DNA from: Nocardioides allogilvus | Lineage (GTDB): Bacteria; Actinomycetota; Actinomycetes; Propionibacteriales; Nocardioidaceae | Length of the DNA stretch: 64,000 bases | Reading direction: 5' to 3' | Assembly: GCF_003047285.1 (NCBI RefSeq) | Contig: NZ_PZYX01000011.1 | Coordinates: forward strand, 62,001-126,000 | Shown: in pieces, positions 18,261-29,982 of the stretch | How the letters are laid out: the number at the start of each line of letters is the position of its first letter | Numbering within the stretch: the first letter of the stretch is position 1 | Notes under the pieces: model-generated | Told to the model about the DNA's origin: nothing | Databases searched by the model: none | What the model saw: only the letters and a program-made list of their open reading frames with translations | Program-made: the position numbers and the translations under genes

Positions 18261-19532
18261 TCAGCCGTACGTCGCCAGGATCCGTTTGGCCGCCTCGCGG
18301 GCCAGCTGCCCCGACCCCATCTGCAACGTCTGCTGCAGCTCGTCGGCCTGGTCGGTGGGGCTGGCCGCGGCGAGCTCGTCGAGCAGGCGCCACAGCATCG
18401 CCTCGCCGTACATCTCGACGATCGCCTCGCAGGCCCACCAGGAGAGGCCGTAGTGGGCGGCCTGGTCCTCGTCGTTGTAGTCGAGGTCGGCGGGCAGGTC
18501 CTCGACCCCGGCCGCGGCCGCGTCGATGGCGGCCTGGCTGATCAGGCGCTGGTCCTCGGGCAGGGGCTGGACCGACACCCACTCGGCGATGCCTTCGCCC
18601 AGCCAGGTCGGGACGTCGTCGTCGAGGCTGCCGAGCGCGACGTGGGTGAGCTCGTGGCGGATCAGCCGCGCGAGCTGCTGGGCGTTGCTGTCGAGCATCC
18701 GCGGGTGCAGCAGGAAGCGGGTGCCCGCCAGGGGGTCGCCGTCCTCCCCGTCGAGCCGGACCGGCACCGGGAACGAGACGGCGTCGAGCGCGTCCGGGTC
18801 CTGCGCCGGGAGGTTGTCGAGGCCGGCCAGCAGGTCGGTGTCGGACAGCGCGTAGACCACGACGTGGCCGTCCCAGTCGTAGGGCACGACCTGGGACACC
18901 TGCCCGATCCCCACCTCGACGGCGTTGATGACGTCGCGGGCCCGGACGACGCTCCGGGCATCGAAGATCCCCAGCACCCCGCCGCCGGAGACGACCGAGA
19001 TGGCGCGGCTGTCCCAGGGCTGGACGTCGACGCCGTTGCGTTGCTCCCAGGAGCGGTCGCGGTCGCTGGCGATGCGCAGCCCGTCGTCCTCGGGGTCGAG
19101 GGTGAAGTGGAACCGTGCGGGACGCACGACCGGCAGCGCGTCATAGCCCTCGAGCTGGAGCTCCATCTCGACCACGGCGTCGAAGCCACCGGCCGTGCGC
19201 ACCATCGAACTCTCGTCGACGCTGTAGGTCAGCTGGGCGATGGGAAGCTGGGCGAGGTTGTCGAAGTAGACCCGCTCCCGATCGACGAACTTCACCTGGG
19301 AGCGGTCGATGGTCGCCAGGAAGGCCCGCAGGTTTCGCTTCTTCAGGGCCCGGGCGCGCTGGCGCAGGACCTGCTCCATGAGGGGCACGACGTCGGCGGT
19401 GGTCTGCCCCTCGGCCGATGACTCCGGTGACAGGTCCTCGGTGCAGCCGCTCAACGCAGGAGCGAGCAGGAGCACCAGCGCGACCAGCGAGGCTGCGCGC
19501 CGGACCCACGCGTCAGGCCGGGTGGTCGACAT
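18261..19532 (-). CDS. Lipoprotein with HELTHV zinc-peptidase motif
   Basis: A 423-aa predicted lipoprotein. A signal peptide ends in the lipobox LSGC (Cys at about residue 30). The middle half is a mixed alpha/beta region of unknown fold. Near residue 300 it has RHELTHVAL followed about 20 residues later by [10 protein letters not shown], the HExxH...E arrangement of gluzincin-type metallopeptidases (M1-like or peptidase_MA-like). It probably acts on the outer face of the membrane. Its first 20 bases overlap the 3' end of dxs, so it follows dxs in the same transcript. The substrate is unknown. Confidence 0.85.
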   Translation of the reverse strand: MSTTRPDAWVRRAASLVALVLLLAPALSGCTEDLSPESSAEGQTTADVVPLMEQVLRQRARALKKRNLRAFLATIDRSQVKFVDRERVYFDNLAQLPIAQLTYSVDESSMVRTAGGFDAVVEMELQLEGYDALPVVRPARFHFTLDPEDDGLRIASDRDRSWEQRNGVDVQPWDSRAISVVSGGGVLGIFDARSVVRARDVINAVEVGIGQVSQVVPYDWDGHVVVYALSDTDLLAGLDNLPAQDPDALDAVSFPVPVRLDGEDGDPLAGTRFLLHPRMLDSNAQQLARLIRHELTHVALGSLDDDVPTWLGEGIAEWVSVQPLPEDQRLISQAAIDAAAAGVEDLPADLDYNDEDQAAHYGLSWWACEAIVEMYGEAMLWRLLDELAAASPTDQADELQQTLQMGSGQLAREAAKRILATYG

Positions 19533-21417
19533 CGTGCAGGGCCCGACCGTCGGCGACGGCTGTGACGTCCTCGACGATCTCGCGCGCGATGGTCTGCGCG
19601 TCGAGGCCGACGCGGCTCAAGATGACGTCGCGCTTGGCGTGGTCGAGGAACTCCTGGGGAATCCCGTGCAGGCGGAACGGCGTGGTGACACGGGCATCGT
19701 TGAGGGTCTGCAGCAGCACAGCTCCGCAGCCGCCGACCCGGCCGTTGTCCTCGATGCTCACGACGAGGGCGTGCTGGCGGGCCAGGTCGACGATCGCGGG
19801 GTCGACCGGCTTGACCCAGCGCGGGTCGAGCACCGTCACGCCGATGCCCTGGGCAGTGAGTCGCTCCGCCACGTCGAGCGCGACGGTGCACATCGAGCCC
19901 ACCGCGACGATCAGCACGTCCTGCTCGCCGCTGCGCACCAGCACGTCGGCCGCGCCCGCCTTGGCGATGGCCGGGATGTCGGCCGGCGGCGGGCCCTTGG
20001 GGAAGCGCACCACGGTCGGGGCGTCGTCGACCTCGACCGCCTCGTCGAGGAGCTCGCCGAGGCGGGTCACGTCGCGGGGAGCGGCCAGCCGCAGGCTCGG
20101 CACGACCTGCAGGATCGACATGTCCCACATGCCGTTGTGGCTGGCGCCGTCGTCGCCGGTCACGCCGGAGCGGTCGAGGACGAAGGTGACGCCGCACTTG
20201 TGCAGCGCGACGTCCATCAGCACCTGGTCGAAGGCGCGGTTGAGGAAGGTCGCATAGACGGCGAAGACCGGGTGCAGCCCGCCCATCGCAAGCCCGGCGG
20301 CCGACGTCGTGGCGTGCTGCTCGGCGATCCCGACGTCGAAGGTGCGCTCGGGGAACTTCACCGCGAAGGTGTCGAGGCCGACCGGGTGCATCATCGCGGC
20401 GGTGATCGCCACGACGTCCTCACGTCGCTCGCCGATCTCGACGATCTTGTCGGAGAAGTGGTCGGTCCAGATGCGGCCCTTCGGCTTCTCCGCGCCCGTC
20501 TGGACGTCGAAGGGACCGGGCCCGTGGAACTGGTCGGCCTCGTGCCGCTCGGCCGGGTCGTAGCCGTAGCCCTTGCGGGTGATCGCGTGCACGATGACCG
20601 GTCCGCCGAAGCGCTTGGCGTGCGTGAGCGCCTGCTCCATCGCGTCCCGGTCGTGCCCGTCGACGGGCCCGACGTACTTCAGCCCGAGGTCCTCGAAGAG
20701 ACCCTGCGGGGCGAGCGCGTCCTTCATGCCCTTCTTGACCGCGTGGAGGGCGTCGTACGCCGCGTGGCCGACGCCCGGAACGGCGTTGAGGCGCTTCTTC
20801 ACGAGGTCGAGGACCTGCTCGTAGCGAGGGTTGGTGCGCAGCGTGGTGAGCGCAGTCGCGAGGCCCCCGATGGTCGGGGTGTAGGAGCGCTCGTTGTCGT
20901 TGACGACGATGACGAGCTTCGAGTCGCGGGCGATCGCGATGTTGTTCAGGGCCTCCCAGGCCATGCCGCCGGTCAGCGCGCCGTCGCCGATCACGGCCAC
21001 GACGTGCCTGTTCTCGCCCCTGACGCGGTAGGCCTTCGCCAGCCCGTCGGCGTACGACAGAGAGGTCGAGGCGTGGGAGTTCTCCACGATGTCGTGCTCG
21101 GACTCGGCCTGGCACGGGTAGCCGCTGACGCCGCCCTCCTGGCGGAGCTTCTCGAAGCCGGCCTTGCGGCCGGTGAGCAGCTTGTGGACATAGGCCTGGT
21201 GACCGGTGTCGAACACGACGCGGTCACGTGGGGAGTCGAAGACCCGGTGGATGGCCATCGTCAGCTCGACGACGCCGAGGTTGGGCCCTAGGTGGCCGCC
21301 GGTGCGCGCAACGGTCGAGATGAGGAAGTCGCGGATCTCACCGGCCAGCGCGTCCAGCTCGGCGGCCGAGAGGGAGCGCAGGTCCTGCGGCGACGTGATC
21401 GACTCGAGATGACCCAT
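19513..21417 (-). CDS. dxs: 1-deoxy-D-xylulose-5-phosphate synthase
   Basis: DXS condenses pyruvate and glyceraldehyde-3-phosphate, the first step of the MEP isoprenoid pathway, using thiamine diphosphate. At 634 aa it has the family length. [16 protein letters not shown] lies near residue 70, [16 protein letters not shown] near 150 is the ThDP/metal motif, and [18 protein letters not shown] is near 420. The promoter looks leaderless: TAGACT lies seven bases before the ATG, in the 15-bp gap after the upstream gene. It therefore has its own promoter although it follows three leftward genes. The lipoprotein gene overlaps its end. Confidence 0.97.
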   Translation of the reverse strand: MGHLESITSPQDLRSLSAAELDALAGEIRDFLISTVARTGGHLGPNLGVVELTMAIHRVFDSPRDRVVFDTGHQAYVHKLLTGRKAGFEKLRQEGGVSGYPCQAESEHDIVENSHASTSLSYADGLAKAYRVRGENRHVVAVIGDGALTGGMAWEALNNIAIARDSKLVIVVNDNERSYTPTIGGLATALTTLRTNPRYEQVLDLVKKRLNAVPGVGHAAYDALHAVKKGMKDALAPQGLFEDLGLKYVGPVDGHDRDAMEQALTHAKRFGGPVIVHAITRKGYGYDPAERHEADQFHGPGPFDVQTGAEKPKGRIWTDHFSDKIVEIGERREDVVAITAAMMHPVGLDTFAVKFPERTFDVGIAEQHATTSAAGLAMGGLHPVFAVYATFLNRAFDQVLMDVALHKCGVTFVLDRSGVTGDDGASHNGMWDMSILQVVPSLRLAAPRDVTRLGELLDEAVEVDDAPTVVRFPKGPPPADIPAIAKAGAADVLVRSGEQDVLIVAVGSMCTVALDVAERLTAQGIGVTVLDPRWVKPVDPAIVDLARQHALVVSIEDNGRVGGCGAVLLQTLNDARVTTPFRLHGIPQEFLDHAKRDVILSRVGLDAQTIAREIVEDVTAVADGRALHDVDHPA

Positions 21418-21432
21418 GTCGCGGAGTCTATT

Positions 21433-22347
21433 TCATGGCAGGTCGAGGACCGCCACCGCAGGCTCGTGCAGGCTGCCCATCCAGACGCGCCCGGCGTGCT
21501 CGCGCACCCCGGTGACCATGTGGAAGCCCTGGTCCGACAGGTCGATGTCGTGGACGAGGGTCCCGGCGTCGTCGAACGCCTGCACCCGGATCGTGCGCTT
21601 CGGCTTGGGCTGGAGCTTCTCGGGGATCCGGGTAACGAGCTTGCGCAGCGCCATCGGCGCCGTCTGCAGCCGCTCGACCAGCGGGTCCTTCGGCGAGGCG
21701 ATGGTGACCCAGATCAGGCCGTCGCTCCCCCGCGCGATGTTGTCGGGGTAGCCGGGCAGGTCGCGCACCAGGAAGTCGCGCTCGCCGGCGCGCGGACCGG
21801 CGATCCACCAGCGGACGACGGTGCGCGCGCCTGTCTCGGCGACGGCGACGAACTGCTCGTCGCGGCTCAGCGCAACCCCGTTGGCGAACGCGAGGTCGTC
21901 GATCAGCACGGTGACCGTGCCGTCGAGGTCGCGCCGGCACAGTCGGCCGGTGCGGGTGTGCTGGACGAAGTCGTCCTTCCACTCGTGGATGCCGTAGTGC
22001 AGGGACGAGTCGCTGAACCAGATGGTGCCGTCGGCGGCGATCGCTGCGTTGTTGCAGAAGCGCATCCGCTTGCCGTCGATGTCGCTCAGCAGCGTCTCGA
22101 TCGAGCCGTCGGCGACGTGCACGACGAGCAGCCCGGCGTCGGCGTCGCAGACGAGCAGGTCGCCGTCGGCGAAGAGCTCGAGCCCGAGGGGGCGACCGCC
22201 GGTGTGGGCGACCTTGTCGATGCGGCGGCCGTCCGCGCTGAGGCGCCAGATCAGGCCGTCCTCCGTGCCGGTGTAGACGCTGCCCTCGGGGGCGACGACC
22301 ACGTCCTCCGCGCCGTGTCCCGGAACCTGGTGGACGGTGAAGGTCAT
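21433..22347 (-). CDS. Strictosidine synthase / SMP-30-like beta-propeller
   Basis: A 304-aa six-bladed propeller of the SMP-30/strictosidine-synthase group. Blade motifs include GAEDVVVAPEGSVYTGTEDG, PLGLELFADGDLLVCDA, NNAAIAADGTIWFSDSS, FANGVALSRDEQ and GYPDNIARGSDGLIWV. Members range from lactonases to catalytically inactive propellers, so the reaction cannot be named. The start is the ATG that overlaps the stop of the Nudix gene (ATGA), so the two are coupled. The long open frame to its left edge lies over the Nudix gene in another frame. No signal peptide is visible. Confidence 0.83.
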   Translation of the reverse strand: MTFTVHQVPGHGAEDVVVAPEGSVYTGTEDGLIWRLSADGRRIDKVAHTGGRPLGLELFADGDLLVCDADAGLLVVHVADGSIETLLSDIDGKRMRFCNNAAIAADGTIWFSDSSLHYGIHEWKDDFVQHTRTGRLCRRDLDGTVTVLIDDLAFANGVALSRDEQFVAVAETGARTVVRWWIAGPRAGERDFLVRDLPGYPDNIARGSDGLIWVTIASPKDPLVERLQTAPMALRKLVTRIPEKLQPKPKRTIRVQAFDDAGTLVHDIDLSDQGFHMVTGVREHAGRVWMGSLHEPAVAVLDLP

Positions 22348-23207
22348 GGGTGCGCTCCTACGAGTCGGCGGTAGTGGTCGGAATCCAGGAAGGCCGGGAC
22401 GATGACAGCGGCCGCGGAGCTCAGGTCGAGGCCCCGGGCCCGGGTGGGTTCGACGAAGACGATCTGGCGTCCTTCGTTGCACTCGATGCCGGCGTCGGTG
22501 AGGTCGGTGGCCGCGACGAAGACCTGCATCCGGTCCCACGTGCCGTAGGCGTCGCGGTGGTCGACCATGAACTCGCCGAAGACCTCGAGCTCCCCCGGCG
22601 CCAACCGCACGCCGGTCTCCTCCGCGAGCTCGCGGTGTGCACCGGTCTCGAAGCCCTCGCCCGGGTCGAGGTGGCCGCCGGCGAGTCCCCACTTCTCCGG
22701 GTCGATGCGTGGGTGCTCGTCGCGCTCCTGCAACAGGATCCAGCCGCGGGCGTCCACCAGGATCACGCCGGCGAAGCAGCGCAGCGGCTCGGTGTCCGCG
22801 CCCCGCCAGGCATCCACCTGCCGCAGCTGCATGCGAGCAGCCGGGATGAGGTCGAGGTCGCCGAACGTCGCCGGATCGACGAAGACCATCTGCCGCCCCT
22901 CACCACACACGACGTCGGCGTCGGTCACGTCGAGCGCCACGGCGAAGAGCTCGAAATCGTCCTCAGCCCCACACGAGTTGCTGAAGAAGCGGGTGACGCC
23001 CAGGCTGGTGAGCTCGTCCGGCCCGACCTCCAGGCCCGTCTCCTCGGCGAGCTCGCGCACCGCGGCCGTGAGGTGGTCCTCGCCGGCCTCGAGCCCTCCG
23101 CCCGGCAGGCACCAGAGGTCGGGATCGACCGGCGCGTGCTCGTCGCGCTCCTGGAGGAGGATCCAGCCGCGGGCATCGACGACGGCGACGGACGCGAAGG
23201 TGTGCAC
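22344..23207 (-). CDS. Tandem Nudix hydrolase
   Basis: A 287-aa protein made of two Nudix domains. Each begins VDARGWILLQERDEH and has an intact Nudix box of the form G-x5-E-x7-RELAEETG(L/V), near residues 42-64 and 174-196. The repeat is also obvious in the DNA, so it is a recent internal duplication. Nudix enzymes cleave nucleoside diphosphates linked to another group; the substrate here is unknown. The start is a GTG seven bases after TAGTGT, a leaderless promoter; a longer frame would overlap the upstream gene. It is coupled to the strictosidine-synthase-like gene. Confidence 0.85.
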   Translation of the reverse strand: MHTFASVAVVDARGWILLQERDEHAPVDPDLWCLPGGGLEAGEDHLTAAVRELAEETGLEVGPDELTSLGVTRFFSNSCGAEDDFELFAVALDVTDADVVCGEGRQMVFVDPATFGDLDLIPAARMQLRQVDAWRGADTEPLRCFAGVILVDARGWILLQERDEHPRIDPEKWGLAGGHLDPGEGFETGAHRELAEETGVRLAPGELEVFGEFMVDHRDAYGTWDRMQVFVAATDLTDAGIECNEGRQIVFVEPTRARGLDLSSAAAVIVPAFLDSDHYRRLVGAHP

Positions 23208-23229
23208 CCGCTGGACACTAGCGACCCGC

Positions 23230-23598
23230 TCACAGCCGCGCGGTGTAGCGCCGCCCGCGCAGCGCGTCCTCGACCAGCCCGACCGCACGCCGGGTCGCGA
23301 GCAGCCGCGCCTCGTCGAGCTGGAAGGTGATGACGGCAGCCTCCACCACCTCGAGCGTGGCGAAGTCCTTGAGGTCGGACCGGATCTGGCTCAGCCCGCG
23401 ACGACACGCGGCCTGCTGCGCCTCGACGTGGAGTACGGCGAAGCGCGCGAGCACCACGACATGGCGCCGCAGCCCGGCGTAGCGGCGGTACTCGGCCGGG
23501 CACAGGTCGAGCAACCAGCTGGCGGCCGTGGCCTCCCAGTCGGGCGCGTCCGGCGGCCGGACCTCGCGAGGCCATCCGGGTGGTGCGACAGGCCTCAT
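23230..23598 (-). CDS. Conserved small protein under LexA control
   Basis: A 122-aa protein without a domain that I can name. It begins with a proline-rich stretch (RPVAPPGWPREVRPPDAPDWE) and continues as amphipathic helices rich in Arg and Ala, ending GRRYTARL. It looks like a conserved actinobacterial family of unknown function. I start it at the ATG at 23598, which lies six bases after CACACT and 23 bases after TTGACT, so the transcript is probably leaderless. A perfect LexA box fills the space between these two promoter elements. It is therefore very likely an SOS gene. Its stop is 22 bp before the Nudix start. Confidence 0.75.
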   Translation of the reverse strand: MRPVAPPGWPREVRPPDAPDWEATAASWLLDLCPAEYRRYAGLRRHVVVLARFAVLHVEAQQAACRRGLSQIRSDLKDFATLEVVEAAVITFQLDEARLLATRRAVGLVEDALRGRRYTARL

Positions 23599-23612
23599 CC
23601 GCCCAGTGTGCG

Positions 23613-23628
23613 TCGAACACATGTTCGA
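23613..23628. promoter_or_regulatory. LexA (SOS) box
   Basis: TCGAACACATGTTCGA is a perfect match to the actinobacterial SOS consensus TCGAAC-N4-GTTCGA. On the minus strand it lies between TTGACT (-35) and CACACT (-10), 17 bases apart, so bound LexA would block the polymerase. The controlled gene is the one that starts at 23598. Confidence 0.88.
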
Positions 23629-23662
23629 GTCAATTGGCCGATCAGTCAGCCCGTCGCGGACC

Positions 23663-23968
23663 TCACTGCCCGTCGGCCAGCGCCTGCTCGATCCGCTCGA
23701 CCTTCGCGGTCAGCTGGTCGGCGTACCCCGGCCGGATGTCGGCCTTGAGCACGAGTCCGACGCGTGGCGACACCTCGGCGACGACGTCGACGGCACGCTT
23801 GACGACGGCCATCACCTCGTCCCACTCCCCCTCGATCGTGGTGAACATCGAGGTGGTCTCGTGGGGCAGGCCCGACTCGCGCACGACCCGGACGGCGGCC
23901 GCGACGGCCTCCGTGACCGAGCCGGTCGGGTCGCTGGTGGTCGGGGAGAGCGAGAAGGCGGCAAGCAT
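23663..23968 (-). CDS. Thiamine-binding protein, MTH1187/YkoF family
   Basis: A 101-aa ferredoxin-like fold protein of the MTH1187 (DUF77) family. Members form tetramers and bind thiamine or related ligands, and some belong to thiamine or ECF transport systems. Visible family segments are FSLSPTT at the N-terminus and SMFTTIEGEWDEVMAVVKRA in the middle. It is monocistronic: TACCGT lies six bases before the ATG, so the transcript is probably leaderless. No transport genes are adjacent, so the partner is unknown. Confidence 0.85.
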   Translation of the reverse strand: MLAAFSLSPTTSDPTGSVTEAVAAAVRVVRESGLPHETTSMFTTIEGEWDEVMAVVKRAVDVVAEVSPRVGLVLKADIRPGYADQLTAKVERIEQALADGQ

Positions 23969-24037
23969 GCAGCCACGGTAGCGACCTCGACTTCCTGCAG
24001 CGCTGACGCGCCCGAGCCTGCGGCGTACGGCGCCGGG

Positions 24038-24637
24038 TCAGACGCCGACGCCGGGCGCGGGCGCTGCCCCGGTCGGGTCGGGCGTGCCCCCGTGGCACGT
24101 GACCCCGGTCTCCGGCGCGGTGTGCCCGTCGCCGTACTCCGTCAAGAAGAGCTCGAGCCGCTCGTCGTGGGCACCGTCGAGGGCAAGCTGCGCACCCCAC
24201 ACCGTGAGCACCACCGGCGACGCCAGGTCCGCACGCGGCGACATGATCGCGTTGTCGGGCAGGGCTGCGGCCAGCCGTTCGAGGTCGCGCGCGGGCAGCG
24301 ACGGGTCGTGGGTGAGCCAGACCGTGCCGTGCTCGAGGTCGTGCACGGCGTTCTCCTCGCGCACGGGCACCTCGTAGACCCCGCACTCGAGCCAGACCGG
24401 CGCGTGGTCGCCACCCACGGGCGGGTTCTGCGGGTAGGTCAGGTCCGCGTCGCTGTGGGCGCGAGCGGTGATGTCGTAGGTCGCGACCTCCGACAGGTCG
24501 GCCGGGGCACGCTCGTAGCCCGCCAGGCGGGCGATGAGCGGCGCGCCGAGGGCGCCGCCGAGCACGACCACCGACACCGCCGATGACAAGACCAGGGTCA
24601 ACCGGGACGGCCGCGCCGCCTCTTCCGTGTCGCTCAC
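24038..24637 (-). CDS. DUF3105 membrane-anchored protein
   Basis: A 199-aa protein with one N-terminal helix (about residues 13-37) and an outside domain of the DUF3105 family. Family marks are YPQNPPVGGDHAPVW near residue 68, ENAVHDLEHGTVWL near 95 and GVTCHGG near the end; the conserved His residues suggest metal binding. The function is not established. The GTG start lies six bases after TAACCT, so it is probably leaderless. Confidence 0.82.
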   Translation of the reverse strand: MSDTEEAARPSRLTLVLSSAVSVVVLGGALGAPLIARLAGYERAPADLSEVATYDITARAHSDADLTYPQNPPVGGDHAPVWLECGVYEVPVREENAVHDLEHGTVWLTHDPSLPARDLERLAAALPDNAIMSPRADLASPVVLTVWGAQLALDGAHDERLELFLTEYGDGHTAPETGVTCHGGTPDPTGAAPAPGVGV

Positions 24638-24727
24638 CGCGTCAGGTTACGGGTCCGTGGGACACCCGCCACGGGCGCCTCTCGATCGCTACGCTCTCGC
24701 CACCGACCACCAAGGAGATCAGCGAGC

Positions 24728-24964
24728 ATGAACACCGAGCTCTCACGGCTTGCGGAGCGGCTGGGGGTCACCACAGGCCGTCTGCAGCCCCTTCAGGCCC
24801 TCGCCAAGCGCGACGTCCAGCAACTCGACGACCTCGTGTCCTCGACGATGACCAGCGGCGCGGAGGCCTTCGACAAGGGCATCGAGGAGGCGTTGCGCTT
24901 CGTGCCTCGCCCCCTGCGCGGTACGGCGCGCTCCCTGCTGTTCCCCGGAGGCGACCGTGGCTGA
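24728..24964 (+). CDS. Small helical protein of unknown function
   Basis: A 78-aa protein without a recognised domain. It starts MNTELSRLAERLGVTTGRL, has a polar helix (DVQQLDDLVSSTMTSG) and ends with FVPRPLRGTARSLLFPGG. AGGAG lies nine bases before the ATG. It overlaps the next gene by eight bases, so the pair is translated together. No membrane segment is visible. Confidence 0.7.
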   Translation: MNTELSRLAERLGVTTGRLQPLQALAKRDVQQLDDLVSSTMTSGAEAFDKGIEEALRFVPRPLRGTARSLLFPGGDRG

Positions 24965-26000
24965 CCTGCAGACGGCCGTCGAGCTGACCAAGCTGGCGCG
25001 CGAGCTGGACGTGCCCGACTCCGACCTGGCGTTCCTGGCCCCCATCGGCGCCGACGCGCTCCGGGACCTGCGAGCCGACATCTCCGAGGCGATCTTCGCC
25101 GCCCACGCGCCCCAGCTGCACCGGATCGCCGCCCTCACCACGTTGCTGCCGATCACGCTGACCACCAAGATCGCCGAGCTGGCGATGGGACCGGTGCTCT
25201 GCGCCAAGATCGCGGCGGTCCTCGAGCCGGCGAACGCGGTCAAGCTGGCCAAGCAGTTCAAGCCCGCCTTCCTCACCGAGGTCAGCCTCAACCTCGAGCC
25301 CTCGCGCGCGGCGGCGATCATCTCGGAGCTTCCCGACGCCCTCGTGATCGACGTCGGCACGCGGCTGCTCACGATGGGCGAGCTGATCACGCTCGGCCGC
25401 TTCGTGTCCTTCGTCGACGTCGACGTCGCCCTCGGCGTGGTCGAGTCCGCGAGCCCGGCCGACCTCCTCCGGGTCGCGGTGTTCACCGAGGACAAGTCGG
25501 CCCTTGAGGCGATCGTCAGCGCGCTGCCGGACGAGACGCTCGCGGAGGTGGTGCGGGTCGCCGGCGAGACAGGTCAGTACGACGACGCGGTGACCCTGCT
25601 CGAGGCGCTCTCCGCCGAGAGCACCGCACGGCTGCTGGGCCTGGTCGCCGGCATCAGCACCGACCTGATCTCCGGCTTCGTCAGCGCCGTCGACGGCCAC
25701 GACGCCTGGCCGGCCGTCATCGCCGGGATCGGCGGCCTGGACTCCGAGCAGCTGGCCATGCTGGCCAACCTGCCGGAGATCGCGGATCCCGCGCTCATCG
25801 ACCGCGTCGTCCGGCACGCCCACCGTGCGGATGCCGCGCCCTCGTTGGTCAAGGCCGTCCTCGTCCTCGACGAGCAGCACCTCGAGGTCGTGTCACAGGC
25901 CCCTGCGCTCGCGGAGCCGAAGATCAAGAAGTGGCTGATCGCCACCACCGGGGTGTCCCCCCGACTGGTGAAGGCGGTGCTGAGCGAGCTCGGCGTCTGA
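24957..26000 (+). CDS. Helical repeat protein of unknown function
   Basis: A 347-aa, almost entirely helical protein without any catalytic motif that I recognise. It is rich in Leu, Ala, Val and Asp, with recurring blocks such as LARELDVPDSDLAFLAPI, FTEDKSALEAIVSALPDETL and LANLPEIADPALIDRVV. These look like degenerate 25-35 residue helical-hairpin repeats, rather like HEAT or MgtE-N domains. One moderately hydrophobic stretch (IAALTTLLPITLTTKIAELA) near residue 55 might touch membrane. It starts with GTG inside the preceding small gene and ends at a strong terminator, so the two form a closed two-gene unit. Confidence 0.72.
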   Translation: MADLQTAVELTKLARELDVPDSDLAFLAPIGADALRDLRADISEAIFAAHAPQLHRIAALTTLLPITLTTKIAELAMGPVLCAKIAAVLEPANAVKLAKQFKPAFLTEVSLNLEPSRAAAIISELPDALVIDVGTRLLTMGELITLGRFVSFVDVDVALGVVESASPADLLRVAVFTEDKSALEAIVSALPDETLAEVVRVAGETGQYDDAVTLLEALSAESTARLLGLVAGISTDLISGFVSAVDGHDAWPAVIAGIGGLDSEQLAMLANLPEIADPALIDRVVRHAHRADAAPSLVKAVLVLDEQHLEVVSQAPALAEPKIKKWLIATTGVSPRLVKAVLSELGV

Positions 26001-26017
26001 CCCGGACACCCACCAAG

Positions 26018-26053
26018 CACGTCGACCCGGCACGAAAGTGCCGGGTCGACGTG
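26018..26053. terminator. Bidirectional terminator before aconitase
   Basis: Perfect 16-bp arms (26018-26033 and 26038-26053) surround a GAAA tetraloop, followed by TTTC on the plus side. It separates two convergent genes and is one of the strongest hairpins in the window. Confidence 0.9.
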
Positions 26054-26078
26054 TTTCTCAGCCTGTGTCAGGCCTGGG

Positions 26079-28748
<2,670 letters not shown>

Positions 28749-28873
28749 CCGCCACATCTCCTGAGTTGTCTTCGTGGATCACTGAGCCGTGTGCCGCCCA
28801 TCTTGCCGCCGCACAGTGAAGGCGGGGAAGCAAGGCGACCCTAAGTTCGGGTCCGGGGCCTACGGCGTTTTTG

Positions 28874-28887
28874 TCTTGACATCAAGA
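28874..28887. promoter_or_regulatory. Inverted repeat TCTTGACATCAAGA upstream of acnA
   Basis: Six-base arms TCTTGA and TCAAGA flank CA, about 126 bp before the aconitase start and 22 bp after the end of the next leftward gene. It is a good candidate operator. MarR-family regulators such as TamR of Streptomyces control aconitase genes, but I cannot confirm that this is their motif. Confidence 0.5.
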
Positions 28888-28908
28888 TACATGACGCCGA
28901 GAGAGGTG

Positions 28909-29265
28909 TCACGCGATGCCCGCCCGCGCGTCGAGCCGCTGGAGCAGGTCGTGGGCCGCCAGCTCGACCGCCTTGTGCCGCCACTCCGCCGCCCGGTAGA
29001 CGCAGGCGATCAGTCCGCTGCGATGGACACGGCGCAGGTCGCCGTACACGAACGCGTAGCGCGCCTTGGTCTCGTCGTTCGCCCCCTCGGTCAGGCCCAG
29101 GTGCCAGGCGGCGTAGTCCTGCCACGGGTGGGAGTCCAGATAGGCGTTCTCAGCACCGGCGCCGGGCTGGATCTCGCCCCAGTCACTGTCGAGGGCGTAC
29201 TGGCGAGCGGTGATGAGGGTGCGGGCGTGCTCGACCGCGTCAGGGTTGACGGTGTAGGTCGCCAT
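28909..29265 (-). CDS. Conserved actinobacterial protein of unknown function
   Basis: A 118-aa soluble protein. It starts MATYTVNPDAVEHARTLITA and contains DYAAWHLGLTEGANDETKARYAFVYGDLRRVHR and EWRHKAVELAAHDLLQRL. The high content of conserved Trp, Tyr and His suggests a real, well-kept family, but I cannot assign a domain name or role. TAGCGT lies eight bases before the ATG, so it may be leaderless. It is a separate unit between aconitase and a regulator. Confidence 0.78.
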   Translation of the reverse strand: MATYTVNPDAVEHARTLITARQYALDSDWGEIQPGAGAENAYLDSHPWQDYAAWHLGLTEGANDETKARYAFVYGDLRRVHRSGLIACVYRAAEWRHKAVELAAHDLLQRLDARAGIA

Positions 29266-29276
29266 GCACGTCGACG

Positions 29277-29912
29277 CTACTCACGTCTGGGCATTCGCAC
29301 GAGGGCGAAGTCACCCGGCCTGCGGTTGCGGGACTTCTTCGTGTCCGCCAGCGCCCATGCGGGGATCCTCACCCGCGAGCGGCGAGACGGTCGCCAGCCC
29401 TCCCGCGCCTCGGCGACCAGCTCCCGCCACGTCGGGTGGTCGTCGCGATCGGCCAAGGAGGGCGGCCGGACGAACGGCCACCACCTGCTGTAGCGCACCC
29501 GCGGCAGCTCCAGCTCAGCCGATCGGCCGAGGATCTCGTTGTACCAAGGGGTCGTCTCCGACCCCTCCGGCGCCCACCAACCCTCCGCCCACACGAACGC
29601 GTGCGCCGGATAGCGCCGGTCGCCCGCGTCCCTCGCAGCGTCGCGGCGCATGGGCTTCACGCGCTCACCGTCGCCGTTCACCGCGGCCAGGCCCAGCTTC
29701 GCGAGCTCCAGGATGCGCACCAGCATCCGAGCCGTGGGTGAGGTCCGACCGGTCTCCCACTTGGCGACCGCCGACTGCGACACCCCCAGCTGGTGCGCCA
29801 GCTCTCGCTGCGACCACCTCGCCAAGCGGCGTACGCGTCGAATCAGCCCCGGGACGTCCTGGTCGTCCGCACCCGACTCGACGGACCGTGTCTCCTGCTC
29901 CTGGCTCTCCAT
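29277..29912 (-). CDS. XRE-family DNA-binding protein
   Basis: A 211-aa protein. Residues 20-75 form a Cro/CI-type helix-turn-helix (VPGLIRRVRRLARWSQRELAHQLGV then SQSAVAKWETGRTSPTARML). The C-terminal 130 residues are Trp- and Arg-rich and match no domain that I know; they may bind a ligand or partner. The start is the ATG at 29912 with GGGGAG nearby. Its stop is only 11 bp before the start of the following small leftward gene, so the two may be cotranscribed. Confidence 0.8.
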   Translation of the reverse strand: MESQEQETRSVESGADDQDVPGLIRRVRRLARWSQRELAHQLGVSQSAVAKWETGRTSPTARMLVRILELAKLGLAAVNGDGERVKPMRRDAARDAGDRRYPAHAFVWAEGWWAPEGSETTPWYNEILGRSAELELPRVRYSRWWPFVRPPSLADRDDHPTWRELVAEAREGWRPSRRSRVRIPAWALADTKKSRNRRPGDFALVRMPRRE

Positions 29913-29982
29913 CCATCTCCCCCGATGGTCGCTCGATCTGTCCTGGAGCCATGACAGCAGGAGCCACCGACACCGGCCCTAC

